From Symsagittifera roscoffensis (lineage: Eukaryota; Xenacoelomorpha; Acoela; Convolutidae): a stretch of DNA of 64,000 bases. Positions 21,107 to 31,397 of this stretch are shown here, one piece after another. Each line of letters begins with the position of its first letter. The stretch's first letter is position 1. Both the position numbers and the translations under genes were made by a program. The notes under the pieces are model-generated. The model made no database searches. It was not told the DNA's origin and worked only from the letters and a program-made list of their open reading frames with translations. The stretch covers positions 43,474,395 to 43,538,394 of the forward strand of contig NC_087062.1 in assembly GCF_963678635.1 (NCBI RefSeq). The letters run 5' to 3'.

Positions 21107-21734
21107 TTAGTGATAAAAACACCTCGAAGGTGACCAACCCTGATGGGAAAGAAGTCGTGCAGTCACTGGTTGAAAAAATCCCTGACGACATACTTGAACA
21201 GACTCGGGCTAGGAAAAAGAAAGTGGCGTTCAAGGAAGAAGCTGAATACCTGGGAATAGGTCAAGAGTCCGGGGAGTGGTCCACGTCCACGGAGGAAGAG
21301 GATGCTGAAGAAGGAAATTTGTCCGGGGAGACGATCAGGATAGTCTATGCATGATATTGGCGGAAGAGAAGATTAGACGCCGCGACAGGGAATTACAGAC
21401 AGATCCATCCGCAGGAACGTACAATTTGGACGTACAAGAAGTACGAGGAGGTGAAGAACTTGAAAGAATTGCAGCTTCGAGGAAACCATTCAGGGAACTA
21501 TCATGCAACTCAAATGTCAGAACAAATCTGGTGCCAGAAGATGATATGAAGATCGTGAAGAGGATAATATGCGTGAAGCTGAATGATGACATCCACAACC
21601 CTGGTGAAATGAATGGACAGATCATGGCACTAAAGGAACATGTCAAGGCGAGATATAGCCTGTCGGACCTGATAAGAGCCCAAAAGAATGACAAGATGAC
21701 AAGTAACCTCTCCAAATGGATCCGGACGGGGTAA
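21107..21734 (+). pseudogene. Copy C RNase H-integrase linker relic
   Basis: Degenerate acidic linker in changing frames. It keeps two family words, GTCCGGGGAG (21267-21276) and TTGTCCGGGGAG (21319-21330, read LSGE), and the conserved DLIRAQKNDKMTSNLSKW segment. At about 21734 it jumps into the end of the integrase zinc domain, a loss of about 110 codons relative to copy A that removes the HH half of the HHCC motif. Confidence 0.8.
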
Positions 21735-21744
21735 ATGTATGCCT

Positions 21745-23340
21745 GGCATGCCTGCAAGTAAAAGACCCAAGGAAGATGAAATTCCCACTCAAGTCGGTTG
21801 AAAGCTCAGAATTTAATGAAGTGGTGCAGATACACCATCAAAAAATCTGAATGACGGAGTCGGGGTATAACCAGATACTGGTTATAATAGACCACTTCAC
21901 AAAGTTGGCAGAAGCGAAGCCGTGTCAAACAGCCTCAGCAGAGGAGACGTGTGACTACCTGATAACTCATTGGATATCGAGGTATGGTTGTTCAATGACT
22001 TTTCAGTCAGACAACGGCAAAGCATTTGTGTGGGATTTGACCAAAGAATTAATGAAGAGGTCACACATTGCTCAAGCACACTCAACGACTTACCATCCTC
22101 AGACCAACGGGCTGGTAGAGAGACAGAATAGAAGGCTGTTGAACATGCTGAGGGTATACTGCTCAAGATACATGACAGACTGGGATAATAATCTGGGGCA
22201 AGTCGATGGGGCGTACAACAGTACGCAACACTCAACAACGGGCATCAGTCCTTTCATGATGTTGACGGGCAGGGAGAGAGCAATGCCTTCGACATTCTTT
22301 TACCCAGAATACGAAGGGAACAGGACGTCGCCTCAAGCTTACGTGAAAGAAGCGATCAGGAGACAGCAGGAACTAAACGAGCTATGCAGGAGGAACACTG
22401 CGCAATCACAAATGAGACAGCGCAAGAAATATGATGAAAAGATACTACAAGCGAAGCCACATGAGGTGGGACAGTACGTGTGGGTCTTCCAGAATGTCAT
22501 ACCGCCCAAGGGGACAAAGAAATTACTCAAAAAATGGAGAGGACCATTCATGATAACGGAAGTACATCAACAAGGACGGTTCTACCGCTTGAGTACTGGG
22601 CGAGCAGCACATTATGAAAACCTGAAGCCTCATGTCCCATCCCCAGAGGACTGGTGTATACCAAAGCACATGGAGGGACTTGAGTACCTACTGGTGGAGC
22701 CAGCATGTGAAGTGAACGAAAGAGGCACCAGAGAGAAAAATGATGGCAATGAGAACTTGAGTTTGGATGACAATGAAAAAATAGAAGCGGACTCTGAAGC
22801 GGAATCTTTTGTGGAAGAAGACTGGTACGATCCGGAGCAAGGTGAGGTGCCGAAGTGGCCAGAACCAGATTTATCGATATCAGCGGGGACAAGGAGTGGC
22901 AATCGCAAACGGACAAGCATGAAGTACAACAGGTACGGAGACGATTTTCTGATCGATAAGATACAGCCCGATGGCCTAAGCAAAGAGCTACTAAGTGTGG
23001 GCGAACTGGTTGCTGATGATGAATGGCAAATCATCAATGACAATGAACACTACCCACAGGAAGACTACTCGACACCAGAGCGGGAGACGGATTTGGAACA
23101 GAGCGAGATAGAGAGGAGGGAGAATACGAACTTGAGGATATTAGATTGGATGTGCGATGTCAAGAACGGAAGCGACGAAGGACAAAGCATACAACAAGTT
23201 GACATATCAGCGGGAAAGCACATGAAAACCCGAAAATCCCCTCTTCGGCTGGACGGCAACAGACAGGCCGCTCGACATTCCGCCAGACAATTCAGACCCA
23301 GCATCATCGACGGGGACGTCGATAAATATTTTTGTCCGGG
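21745..23340 (+). pseudogene. Copy C integrase core and acidic tail relic
   Basis: After a remnant of the CLSC end of the zinc domain, the first catalytic aspartate is changed (VQIHHQ where copy A has VQIDHQ) and TGA follows at 21848-21850. From 21851 a long frame keeps the second aspartate (FQSDNGKAF), the glutamate (GLVERQN), the GPF module and the acidic tail. The tail ends near the conserved word TTGTCCGGGGAG at 23332-23343, where the frame shifts. An integrase lacking its first Asp and zinc domain would be inactive. Confidence 0.88.
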
Positions 23341-23342
23341 GA

Positions 23343-23947
23343 GTGGGGGTAGGACTTACCCACACTGAAAATTTAATGATAAAGAAACTCAGGGAAGTGA
23401 GAGAAACGAATGGACTGGAACTGGATGGGGAGGAGGCTGAGCCTACCATAGGACGGAATTTCAAAACGAAGTTTGAAATACCAAACGAATACTCGGAAAA
23501 CATCCTGATAACGGATAGTGACTTCATTCTGTCAGACAGGACTAGCGCAATCTGTATCACGGCGGACATGAGTTTCAAATCAAGACTGGAGGCCGACTTC
23601 AAGAGAGAGTACCAGAACGTGGAGTTTCTGTTTATACAGATACCGGGCTGGGAGGAATGGCTGCGCTTCCACCATCAGTAGCACAAGTCCCAGGCAAATA
23701 CCTGTGCTTCCTAGTGACGAGGGTCAATGACAGGAACACAATCGATCCTGAACACGTGATGTTGGCACTAACAAGACTACGAGACTTCATGATTGAAAGA
23801 AGGATAACGGAGGTCTCAATGCCGGTCTATGACCCAAACAGGGGCAAGTTGAGCCCAAGGGAATTATACGCTATCCTACACGTGGTCTTCGCGGAAACAG
23901 AGATAATGGTACATCTGCACAAGAAATACTACTTGAGCATCGCCTGA
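23343..23947 (+). pseudogene. Copy C macro-like domain (one frameshift)
   Basis: Starts with the GVGLTHTEN element and continues to ILITDSDFIL, ITADMSFK and EADFKREY. One frameshift near 23650 is followed by PGKYLCFLVTR, MPVYDPNRGKL and the terminal HKKYYLSIA with a normal stop at 23945-23947. The replaced ligand loops and YDPNRGKL match copy A, so they were fixed in the family before these copies split. Confidence 0.8.
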
Positions 23948-24435
23948 GTCGGGTACATGGGGGTCTCGAGTTGGGTATGAAGGGATTTCAAGTTGGGTAT
24001 TGGGGCACGGCACAGGTAAAAGGATCTTAAAGGTGATTGGCATGACAATTAAGTTTTAAATGATTGATGGTGCTAAAACATAAAATGAATCTGCATGCTT
24101 TTAGAAAACTTCCAATTGAACTATTTTATTAGTACGAAAAGGAAAAGGTTTTAACTATAGTGGCAGGGGGGTTTTAGGTTAGGAACATAGCATGTTAGTC
24201 TAAAAATCAAGTGTTATTTTCAGATTGATTTGGTAAAGTCAAATTGACTACCCAACTACACTCAATTGAAAGAAAAGAAGTTCTTGAACGAACACACAAG
24301 TTGAACAACGCTTCAAGAAGTTAATTCTCAAGTACTCAAGTTGGTACGCTAATACTCAAGTTGGTAAGGTAGTTCTCAAGTGGTAAGGTAATTCACAAGT
24401 TGGTTAATACTCAAGATCATCTAGAAATTATAGAA
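23948..24435 (+). other. Spacer between pol-macro and the extra module (copy C)
   Basis: AT-rich, with no ORF. It holds TTTTAGGTTAGG as in copy A's 3' flank, a splice-acceptor-like TTATTTTCAG ending at 24223, and the CAAGTT repeats listed separately. If module expression needs a subgenomic RNA, this spacer is where an acceptor would be expected. Confidence 0.5.
24309..24415 (+). repeat. CTCAAGTTGGTA degenerate tandem repeat
   Basis: Five or so imperfect iterations of (A)CTCAAGTTGGTAAGGTA directly upstream of the module's first ATG. Related CGAGTTGGGTAT and CAAGTTGGGTAT occur at 23970-24000. Copy D's spacer shows no such array, so it may be a local expansion. Confidence 0.7.
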
Positions 24436-26535
24436 ATGGCAGATCGATTCTGGAAGTCCATGCCATCGGCTCTGAAAAGGCCCACGCTCGATGAATTATA
24501 CAGACGCTTGAGGGACCTGGATTATACCCAGGTGGATGAGAGGATGGCAGTGATGCTGAACGCCATCCTCCAGCTAGAAGAACAGGGTGAATGCAGGGAG
24601 TCTGCAACAGAAGCTGTCTTGATGGTCGGCTACACCACTGAGGGAATATCCAACCAGGAGCAAACCAGATGGCTGTCCTAGAATGTGGATGGAGGAGTGA
24701 GGGGATTCGACTTGGCAAGGAACCCTGGCTTGGGCAACAACACCGAGTATGGCGCAGGGGAGTTCCCACTACCGATCAGACCATCAGCAAGATCAACGGG
24801 CCAGAACACGAGCAAGATGCCATCGATGACGCGAGCGCAACAAACGGAAGAAGCGTATCCGGACCTCAGTACTCTGAAGAGAGAACTTGAGAGGACTCAG
24901 CCGGAGAGGAACAAAGCGAACCTCGACCGGGATCAAGCGAAGCTTGAGAGAGATCAGGCAAATCTGGAGAGAGATCCAGCGATTGTCGAAAAGGACCAAG
25001 CGCGGAGGGAACTTGATATGCTGAAGGCCGAGCATCTACAAGAACAAAGGGTGCGAGAGAATACCGCGAATTGCGAACAGCTGAAGTCGGAACTTGAGAG
25101 AATCCAGCAACGACAACGCGAGCTCGATATGCAGAAGGGAGCCAGGCCCAAGGAGCAAATGGCTACCGGCTCAAGGCCAGAGTCGCGTATGGAGGTGGAC
25201 GAAGCTCCCAGATCGATGGGACGATTTAACTTTGACCGCGCGGCTCAGGAGCATATGAATGAGGGGTTGGAGGTATGGATACCAACTGAGTCAACGTCCT
25301 CCCTGCGTGGCCTAGAGACACAAACGATACGTCCATTGATGGACGTCGCACTGCCTGGGTATACCCCAAGTTCAACCCCGAGCGGTTGTCAGGTGAGCGG
25401 CAGCTCGTCACGTCTGAAAGAATTGAACGAGAGGCTATTACTAAGGAATCGTGAGAGCCCGGCAAGAGTGGAGTTACCCCTGACGTGGAGGGAGCAACCT
25501 ATCAGGAGTGTGGTAATCTCAAGCTACAAGAAAAACACGGAAGGCAGATACCACAGGCACAATCGCATGGATTGGAGCACGGCGCGAAGAATCAGGAGCG
25601 ATTGCTTCCATGACGCGGCTTGGGTGGAAAACCTCACGCAGCCACGTGTGCCAGAAGGGGCGGTCCACCTAATCGTAGGGGACAGCCTGCTGCGGGTGCT
25701 GACCCGGATTCAATCACATTGGCAAACGGGGATCTTCAGTATCGCTGGAGCTGCGACGCCACAGATGTTGGCAACACTTGAGATGCTAGGGATGGCAAGA
25801 GTGTACACGGTGACCCTAATGATCGGGACGAATGACGTGTCCAGGGGGGAGATGAGCTGCATCCTTGAGGAATTGCGGATTCAAATGGATCATGCCATTC
25901 TCACGATGTGTACCATTCCTTACAACATGAAGCCGGACCAACACGCGATAGAAATGAACACGAAGGTGCGAAACGTGAACGAAATAATCAGGCAAATACA
26001 TCAAAGGAGTGTCCTTCTCGTTGGATTACTGGACGTAGCCGAACAGATGGAGCGATCTGTTTTCCCCGACGATGCATCCTCAGACGGGATCCACTTTGAC
26101 AGGCCTAGGGGAGTGGAATGGTTGAATGATGTCTTCCAAAGGCACATAAGCGCGTTGGAGGCAGAATTGCTGGAGACGGCCCAATTCACATTCGGGCCAC
26201 CTCCAAATCCGCCTTTCTTTAACTCAAGAACCTTATCCAGTCGCCTGGGAGCGACGACCGATTCTAGAGACAGCTCGAGGAGCAGCCGGACCAGATTACC
26301 AGGTGCCGCACCCATGGAGGCCGAGGAGGCAACGTCATCAACACCTCAGAGTTCGGTAGTATCCTCGGTGGTGGTGGTGGAGAACAAGAGGGTGGAGAGA
26401 CCGGCGGAGACCAGTCGGTCGAGATATCTGGAGAAGGTAAAGGAGCTGGACTTGGAAGATCTGGTGTGCAGGCAAGAGTTGGCAGAAGCTTTGTGTCTCG
26501 AGCGAGTGTCACATGAAGACTTGGGTAGACACTAG
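24436..26535 (+). CDS. Copy C module ORF: coiled coil plus SGNH/GDSL hydrolase
   Basis: The frame opens at ATG 24436 (GAAATGG context, matched by copy D ATG 55408) and runs to TAG 26533-26535, with one in-frame TAG at 24679. From the second Met (24685): a coiled coil at about 55-150 built on RDQAxLE heptads, a low-complexity region, then an SGNH hydrolase. It has GDSL at 332-335 (Ser334), Gly near 355, GTND at 381-384 (Asn383) and DGIH at 467-470 (Asp467, His470), spaced as in small GDSL esterases. All four signature residues are present. Such domains hydrolyse acyl or acetyl esters; the substrate is unknown. No signal peptide is evident. Coiled coil plus SGNH is the layout of ORF1 in L2/CR1 LINEs. 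The TAG means this copy needs readthrough or is newly broken. Confidence 0.85.
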
Positions 26536-28757
26536 TGCGTGGACTGGTTGAAGGCTCACGAGACGCATTTCTGAAGAGCGAAAGCCATGCAGATCTGACT
26601 GGGATTCCCACAAAATCGGTCATGGGACCCATCAATTACAGGCCTCTCAAGTTGCTGGGGAGTCCGGGACTCATAAAGGAGCCCCCCAAACATCGAACGA
26701 GCATTGCCAGAATTAGGTTGGCAACTCCAGCACAGTTGAGGGTGGTGGGCAAACTGTTGAACCCAAGGGAAATGGAACTGCCGGATGCCGCTTATGAAGG
26801 CACGAGGTTGGCAGACGATCCTAGATACGGGAAACCCTGCGGGAACACCCAATTGGCCAAGACCTTGGCAGTTTACGACCGAGCAGATCCAGCTGCTGCG
26901 AGGGTGGTCATCGTTGCGGGATCGGACTTCGAGGGAACGTCTCCCAAGTTGTTCTGGCCGGAGACTTTGATATACTCACTGCCAGGAGCTGAGCTGAACC
27001 AAATGTCAACCTTGGTGGTAGCAAAAAAATCGGAGATGCCTTGCGAGCCCGAGCTACTACTGTTTGCGGGAATGAATGACCACCTGCATGCGACGGGGTT
27101 TCTTGAGCAGCTCAAGGGTGATGAACCGGCGCCGAAGAGAATCTGGGAAGCTATCCAGACATTATTTGCAGCGATGAATGAGGTACAGGAGAACGTTACC
27201 TCACGATTTGGTTCCAAGACAAGAGTGGTGTTCACGACTTCCCCCGGGTACGCGAGCATGCCTCCCGCCCTGCAATTTGTATATGCGGTCTTAATCTTGA
27301 TAGCCGAGGGGAATGGATGGCGTATCCTGATGGCAGCTCCCAATCGGGAGTTGGAACCGACGAACTTGAGGCTTCGCAAGTCAGAACTGGCGGCGGCGTG
27401 GGCGGATGTGTCCCACGCGTTGAGGGGCTTCTACGAGTTAGCAGACATCCTCCTTGTATTGGACGAGGTCCTCTTGCTGGAGATATCGAACTTCGCCAGA
27501 CAACTCAAGCTCAGCCCGGTTATAGGGGACGATCATCCAATAATAACTCACCTGACGGCCAGCCTGTGGTTTCGAAGCATGGAATTGACTATCACAAGCT
27601 CCACCAGTAAGTCCAGAGGACCGAGCAATGAAAGAAAGAACGTAGCCGCAACAGAGAAGCAACTGGAGTCGATGGTGTATCGACTGACACAAGAAAGAGG
27701 CAGGTGGCCATTCCTGACACCAAGGTTGGAAAACGCTACGGAGAAGACGAGGGAGAATGCTCCACCTCTTGTGAAGCAAATCTGGGATTTTCTTGAGGAG
27801 CAGCTGGAAGTGGCCGAGAAAAGGGAAATGACGGTGACCAGGCTCGTCACAGCTGCCAACGAGGTCACAGTTGGAGGGTTCTGGAGGGAGCACGCAAAGC
27901 GTGAGCTGAAAACGAGGAGGGATCACGAGATTCTTGAGTTCTTGAGTCCTTGTTGGGGAAAGGAGTTCATGGCTGGAGTGTTTAGTGCAAAGCAGACTAT
28001 CTTTGGAGCCTTTGTACAAGAAATCCTGAACATGCCCATCAGCCTGTTGTTGGCACTGTACCTGGTTTACCCGAGGTACCTATTCAATATGGGTCCAGCG
28101 TACATGTTCAGTCGGGGTGTGGAAACACTCCGGATTGACGGGTATCTGGCACTGGTGCTCCTGACCCATGGTGAACTGGTGTCATTTCATCGACTTACGA
28201 AATATGGGGAGCCCCTGTCGATGGGAAAAACCCACTCAAGCATTGACACCTATTCATATAAGTGTGCTGCAGGGCTAAAGACGCTGCTAGTGCAGTACCT
28301 CCTGATGCAGAACCGACACCTGACTGGTGAGGAGAAGAACCCAAAGACGAGAGATGAATGGAGGAAAGTGAATGGGGGCATGCCTCTGTTGACAGACCTG
28401 TGCCTGGCAATGAGATCGTACCCCATGGGGTTAATCCGGGGGCTGAAGGAGGTCGTAACCTGCATTTATGGACCGGCCGTGACATACGCGTTTCCAGATC
28501 CTCTGGTGACAGCTTATCGCTACTCCGTGACACACTTGAGCCTCTTAAGTATACTGGATGGGACGACACTCAATTGGTGTCAGCAAGAGGTGCTGAGGGC
28601 ACAAATGAGCAACACGGTGCTCTTCGGAAAAGTGAAGGATCCAGAGTTGATGGTGTACAATTTCCGAGGACAACTGCAGTGTAGGATGGGAGGTAAACGC
28701 GAAGGCCCCATCGAATCTTACCCCCGCGAAGGCCCCATCGAAAGTTCTGGAACATAA
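26529..28757 (+). CDS. Copy C module: second SGNH-like domain plus helical region
   Basis: The frame opens right after the SGNH ORF in the -1 phase (TAGTG overlap at 26533-26537; first ATG at 26623). From 26535, residues about 120-330 read RVVIVAGSDF, PGAELNQM, LLLFAGMNDHLH, SPGYASMP and PNRELEPTNLR. The pattern and spacing recall SGNH blocks I-III, but no DxxH is seen, so it may be an inactive relative. Copy D repeats it (VLVVASSHF, IVFAGINDHLH, SPGYAHLP, PNRELEAKNLR). The rest is mostly helical, with a short hydrophobic stretch (ISLLLALYLVY), then TYAFPDPLVTAYRYS. It ends with a 27-bp in-frame duplication. The function of this second half is unrecognised. The frame change is more likely a one-base loss than programmed, since no convincing signal was found. 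Confidence 0.75.
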   Translation, partial: TLVRGLVEGSRDAFLKSESHADLTGIPTKSVMGPINYRPLKLLGSPGLIKEPPKHRTSIARIRLATPAQLRVVGKLLNPREMELPDAAYEGTRLADDPRYGKPCGNTQLAKTLAVYDRADPAAARVVIVAGSDFEGTSPKLFWPETLIYSLPGAELNQMSTLVVAKKSEMPCEPELLLFAGMNDHLHATGFLEQLKGDEPAPKRIWEAIQTLFAAMNEVQENVTSRFGSKTRVVFTTSPGYASMPPALQFVYAVLILIAEGNGWRILMAAPNRELEPTNLRLRKSELAAAWADVSHALRGFYELADILLVLDEVLLLEISNFARQLKLSPVIGDDHPIITHLTASLWFRSMELTITSSTSKSRGPSNERKNVAATEKQLESMVYRLTQERGRWPFLTPRLENATEKTRENAPPLVKQIWDFLEEQLEVAEKREMTVTRLVTAANEVTVGGFWREHAKRELKTRRDHEILEFLSPCWGKEFMAGVFSAKQTIFGAFVQEILNMPISLLLALYLVYPRYLFNMGPAYMFSRGVETLRIDGYLALVLLTHGELVSFHRLTKYGEPLSMGKTHSSIDTYSYKCAAGLKTLLVQYLLMQNRHLTGEEKNPKTRDEWRKVNGGMPLLTDLCLAMRSYPMGLIRGLKEVVTCIYGPAVTYAFPDPLVTAYRYSVTHLSLLSILDGTTLNWCQQEVLRAQMSNTVLFGKVKDPELMVYNFRGQLQCRMGGKREGPIESYPREGPIESSGT
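28698..28747 (+). repeat. 27-bp in-frame tandem duplication (REGPIESYP)
   Basis: CGCGAAGGCCCCATCGAA starts at 28698 and again at 28725. The period of 27 bp adds nine residues just before the frame ends. Copy D has no equivalent. Confidence 0.8.
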
Positions 28758-28786
28758 ATCCCCTGACGGCGAGTGGAAAAGAGGTC

Positions 28787-29530
28787 TTGAGAATTCCCGC
28801 ATGGAAGAAGAGCTTCGAGTTGGTGAAAAGGGAGCTAGAGGCAATACTGGAGAAGGAAGTCCTGCCAGCAACCATTCCAGAGTTCCCAACGGTAAGGAGA
28901 ATGACCCTGGGAATGAACAGTTCCCTGGTGGTTCCGTCCCTGTTCGCGAGAGCAGCGGCGGAAGGGCAGCAGAGGGAATTCACTGATGGCTGGGATCCCC
29001 TATTCATCGGCTACACTGCAGCGGTCTATTTTCACACCTGTGACATAAAAATAAACTCATGGACGACTCAAGCGAAGAAGATGAGAGGCTCGATGCCCCC
29101 GAAATTCGAGGTGCGAGAAGTCTTGAGATCGCTTGAGAGGGCGGGTTTGGAGAACATGTTGCCGGTGTGGGACGATGGCAAGATGATCGTGGAAGAAGGA
29201 CCCATTGCACTAAAGGACGAGATGAAGTTTGCCACGAGAAGATACCGGGCACCTTACGGACTGGAGCAAGTGGAGATGAGACAGGAGGGGAGGGAGCTGG
29301 ATGCAGCAGGCCCGTTGTATGTGGCTCTGACGGAATACAAGAAACCGGATCCGACGACACCCTCACCCCTGTCGGTGGGCACCCCTGGAGATAAAAGAAG
29401 CGGCCCTGTAGAAGATCGATTCAGGAGGATTCTTGAGAGAAGAAGAGTAGAATCAGGAGAGGAAAGTATGGACGAGACTGTCAGCGAGGCAGGAGAGGAT
29501 ATGGAAGTGGGGAAACACGCCGGAGCCTAA
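28787..29530 (+). CDS. Copy C module: unrecognised conserved segment (RIPAWKK...)
   Basis: A 247-codon frame without a strong ATG start; the reading phase changes again at about 28760, so it is probably a continuation of the previous frame. It begins RIPAWKKSFELVKREL, then PTVRRMTLGMNSSLVVP, a TDGWDPLFIGYTAAVYF segment, and an acidic C terminus. Copy D keeps a broken counterpart (IRRMLLGAVSVVDPP, SMDPCFVGRNAAVLQY, 59126-59359). No domain is recognised, but conservation in two diverged copies supports real coding. Confidence 0.65.
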   Translation: MRIPAWKKSFELVKRELEAILEKEVLPATIPEFPTVRRMTLGMNSSLVVPSLFARAAAEGQQREFTDGWDPLFIGYTAAVYFHTCDIKINSWTTQAKKMRGSMPPKFEVREVLRSLERAGLENMLPVWDDGKMIVEEGPIALKDEMKFATRRYRAPYGLEQVEMRQEGRELDAAGPLYVALTEYKKPDPTTPSPLSVGTPGDKRSGPVEDRFRRILERRRVESGEESMDETVSEAGEDMEVGKHAGA

Positions 29531-29564
29531 GCCATCAGAGGAGGAATTCACCACTCAAGAACTG

Positions 29565-29990
29565 TTGAAGGATCTGAGCGGAGAAAATTGGGCAGACACT
29601 GCCACGCCACCTCTGACCTCATCTCCCCGCAAGGATCTAGAGTTGCCACTGACGAGCGAGACTCCTAATATGGGAATGCTATTCCTTAGCGCAGAAGAAA
29701 GGGAGAAGAATACCTTCGAGGGAAACAGGGATATGTTCCTAGGCACTCTGGATGAGCACGCTTGGCGAGAATTCTTGAGCGATTTCAATCGAGAAGTGAA
29801 TGGCGAGATCACACTGGATGATTTCAAGGAAGAACTGTGGGACACAGTGGTGAAGTTCAGAGAGCCTGGTCTGATGGGGACGGGTCTGGATGAGAAAGCT
29901 AGAGGAGAACTGCTGAGCAAGATGGTCGAGTTGAGAAAGGCATCACGGAAGATCAAAGAAGACAAATGCGAAGACAGCTCTACTCTGTAA
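29565..29990 (+). CDS. Copy C module: short acidic conserved segment
   Basis: 141 codons in a third phase, charged and helical (ITLDDFKEELWDTVVKFREPG, ARGELLSKMVELRKA). A similar segment in copy D at 59932-60144 reads VVFLEEVWTVLRCYG and DILDTLDEWEGRK. The function is unknown. Following it, 29990-30104 is AT-rich (TCAATAAAAAAAAG at 30001), the only poly(A)-signal-like spot in the module. Confidence 0.55.
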   Translation: MKDLSGENWADTATPPLTSSPRKDLELPLTSETPNMGMLFLSAEEREKNTFEGNRDMFLGTLDEHAWREFLSDFNREVNGEITLDDFKEELWDTVVKFREPGLMGTGLDEKARGELLSKMVELRKASRKIKEDKCEDSSTL

Positions 29991-30104
29991 CAAAAAACTG
30001 TCAATAAAAAAAAGTGTAAGGGGGATAAGGCCGAAACTAGTAATATAATTATAAGTACTAATATCCTTAAGGCTCGAGCAGGGGGGAGGCAAGAGTTGTA
30101 AGGG

Positions 30105-30440
30105 TTGGATGGATACAAAGAGGTCAAATCAGTGATGATAACGGCAACGCCCCCAAGTAGAGACGTGAAGTCTCGCAAGAGGAAGAGAGAGGTACAGGGA
30201 TTGGGTAGTCCTTCGGCGGATGCGGTCTCCGAGAAAAACCTGAGAGAGACGGCGCCCATGGTTCTGGCGCGATGCAAGACTGCGGCCTACAAGAGTAATG
30301 CTGAGCCCAGGAAACTACTCGAAATGGAAAAGGAGATGGAGGTTTCCACCAACTCGACATCTGAAGAAGACTTCAGGCCCCAGAAGACGAACATGAAGAG
30401 AGGTTCAACGAGCGGACAGACATGGGAAGTGGATGTTTGA
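30105..30440 (+). CDS. Copy C module: basic low-complexity segment
   Basis: 111 codons, lysine/arginine/serine-rich (SRKRKREVQG suits a nuclear localisation signal). It is in phase with the previous and next segments but interrupted by stops. Copy D has a basic region at the same place (60145-60348), with little residue identity. It may be a disordered linker. Confidence 0.4.
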   Translation: MDGYKEVKSVMITATPPSRDVKSRKRKREVQGLGSPSADAVSEKNLRETAPMVLARCKTAAYKSNAEPRKLLEMEKEMEVSTNSTSEEDFRPQKTNMKRGSTSGQTWEVDV

Positions 30441-30539
30441 AAAAATTGGGTCTCGAAGGAGCACCAGGCCATTGGCAAGCAAGTAACGAGCGATCCTCTT
30501 GAGAGGAATAAAACGAGGAACACCTCCCGGCCATGGTGG

Positions 30540-31397
30540 GTGGCCCTCGAGACACTGAAGGAACTGGAACACTGCCTAAAGAAGCTCGACAGTGGAGTGT
30601 CACGCAAGCGACGCAACTGGGCTACCCAGCAAAAGGCTGAGATTAACAAACTAGAATTGGGGAGCCAACTGAAGAGAACTTGGCAGAATTTATTGAGGGA
30701 TCATTTTGAAGAAGCGATGAGGACACCCTCGTCGGCATCGCCTTTGATGGCGAATCCCTTCATCAGAACCACAGGACAACTGATGTTCGCGTGGAGCCAG
30801 GTGGGAATAGAGTTAGAGACACTGACTTCGTACGACAAGTTGAAAATGGGAGGCAAAAATCTAGAGGTTTATCAAGTACTGATGCAACACGTTGCTAGGG
30901 ATAACTCAGGCTTGATTCTGGCAAGGAGGAAAGATGCTACCTGTTTCTTGAGCTGGATAATGTTGATGATGACTGATAGTACCATCCTAGCATGTCACCA
31001 GAGAGCAATCGGAAGCAAGACGGTGGAAAGGAGAGTCTCAGCAGTCATCTTGAACGTATACCAGAGTATTGGGATAGAAAAAGAGGATGGTTCCAGACAA
31101 TCACTAGAGAGCCACAGAAAGCTAGACGAGATACGGAGATTTTACAACAAGAAGTTCGAGGAGGAACACGACGTACACCGTAACTTGGCCTCGTCAGGGG
31201 AGTACTCGAGACCCAATAAGAAGGAAGAATATCAATACGTGTCTGGAGTAATGGGGATGGCGTACAATCCCTTCTTGGACTCAGAGGCCGGAGACGCTCA
31301 CAGGAACTACGAGGTAGCGGAGCAACTGAAGTTCTGGACAGAGAAATTAGTGGAAATAGACACAGTGGAGAGAGAGAGAGACCGAGCTTGGGCTTGA
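30540..31397 (+). CDS. Copy C module: helical conserved region ending GMAYNPF
   Basis: 285 codons, mostly helical: LLRDHFEEAM, then ARRKDATCFLSWIMLMMTDSTILACHQ, then YQYVSGVMGMAYNPFL. Copy D keeps the order in 60940-61577 (AKRRDALCFVWFMLVQISVPALSTCAK; YRYVLGIVGMAYNPFI). No family is recognised. The spacing between the two motifs is almost the same in both copies, which argues for one folded domain. The start is uncertain, as no ATG is supported by copy D. Confidence 0.6.
   Translation: MALETLKELEHCLKKLDSGVSRKRRNWATQQKAEINKLELGSQLKRTWQNLLRDHFEEAMRTPSSASPLMANPFIRTTGQLMFAWSQVGIELETLTSYDKLKMGGKNLEVYQVLMQHVARDNSGLILARRKDATCFLSWIMLMMTDSTILACHQRAIGSKTVERRVSAVILNVYQSIGIEKEDGSRQSLESHRKLDEIRRFYNKKFEEEHDVHRNLASSGEYSRPNKKEEYQYVSGVMGMAYNPFLDSEAGDAHRNYEVAEQLKFWTEKLVEIDTVERERDRAWA

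Noticed and set aside
26526-26540. Programmed stop-restart (TAGTG) between the SGNH ORF and the next frame
   Set aside because: Similar phase changes recur at about 28760, 31390 and 32328 without a common signal, and copy D has different break points; one-base losses are simpler.
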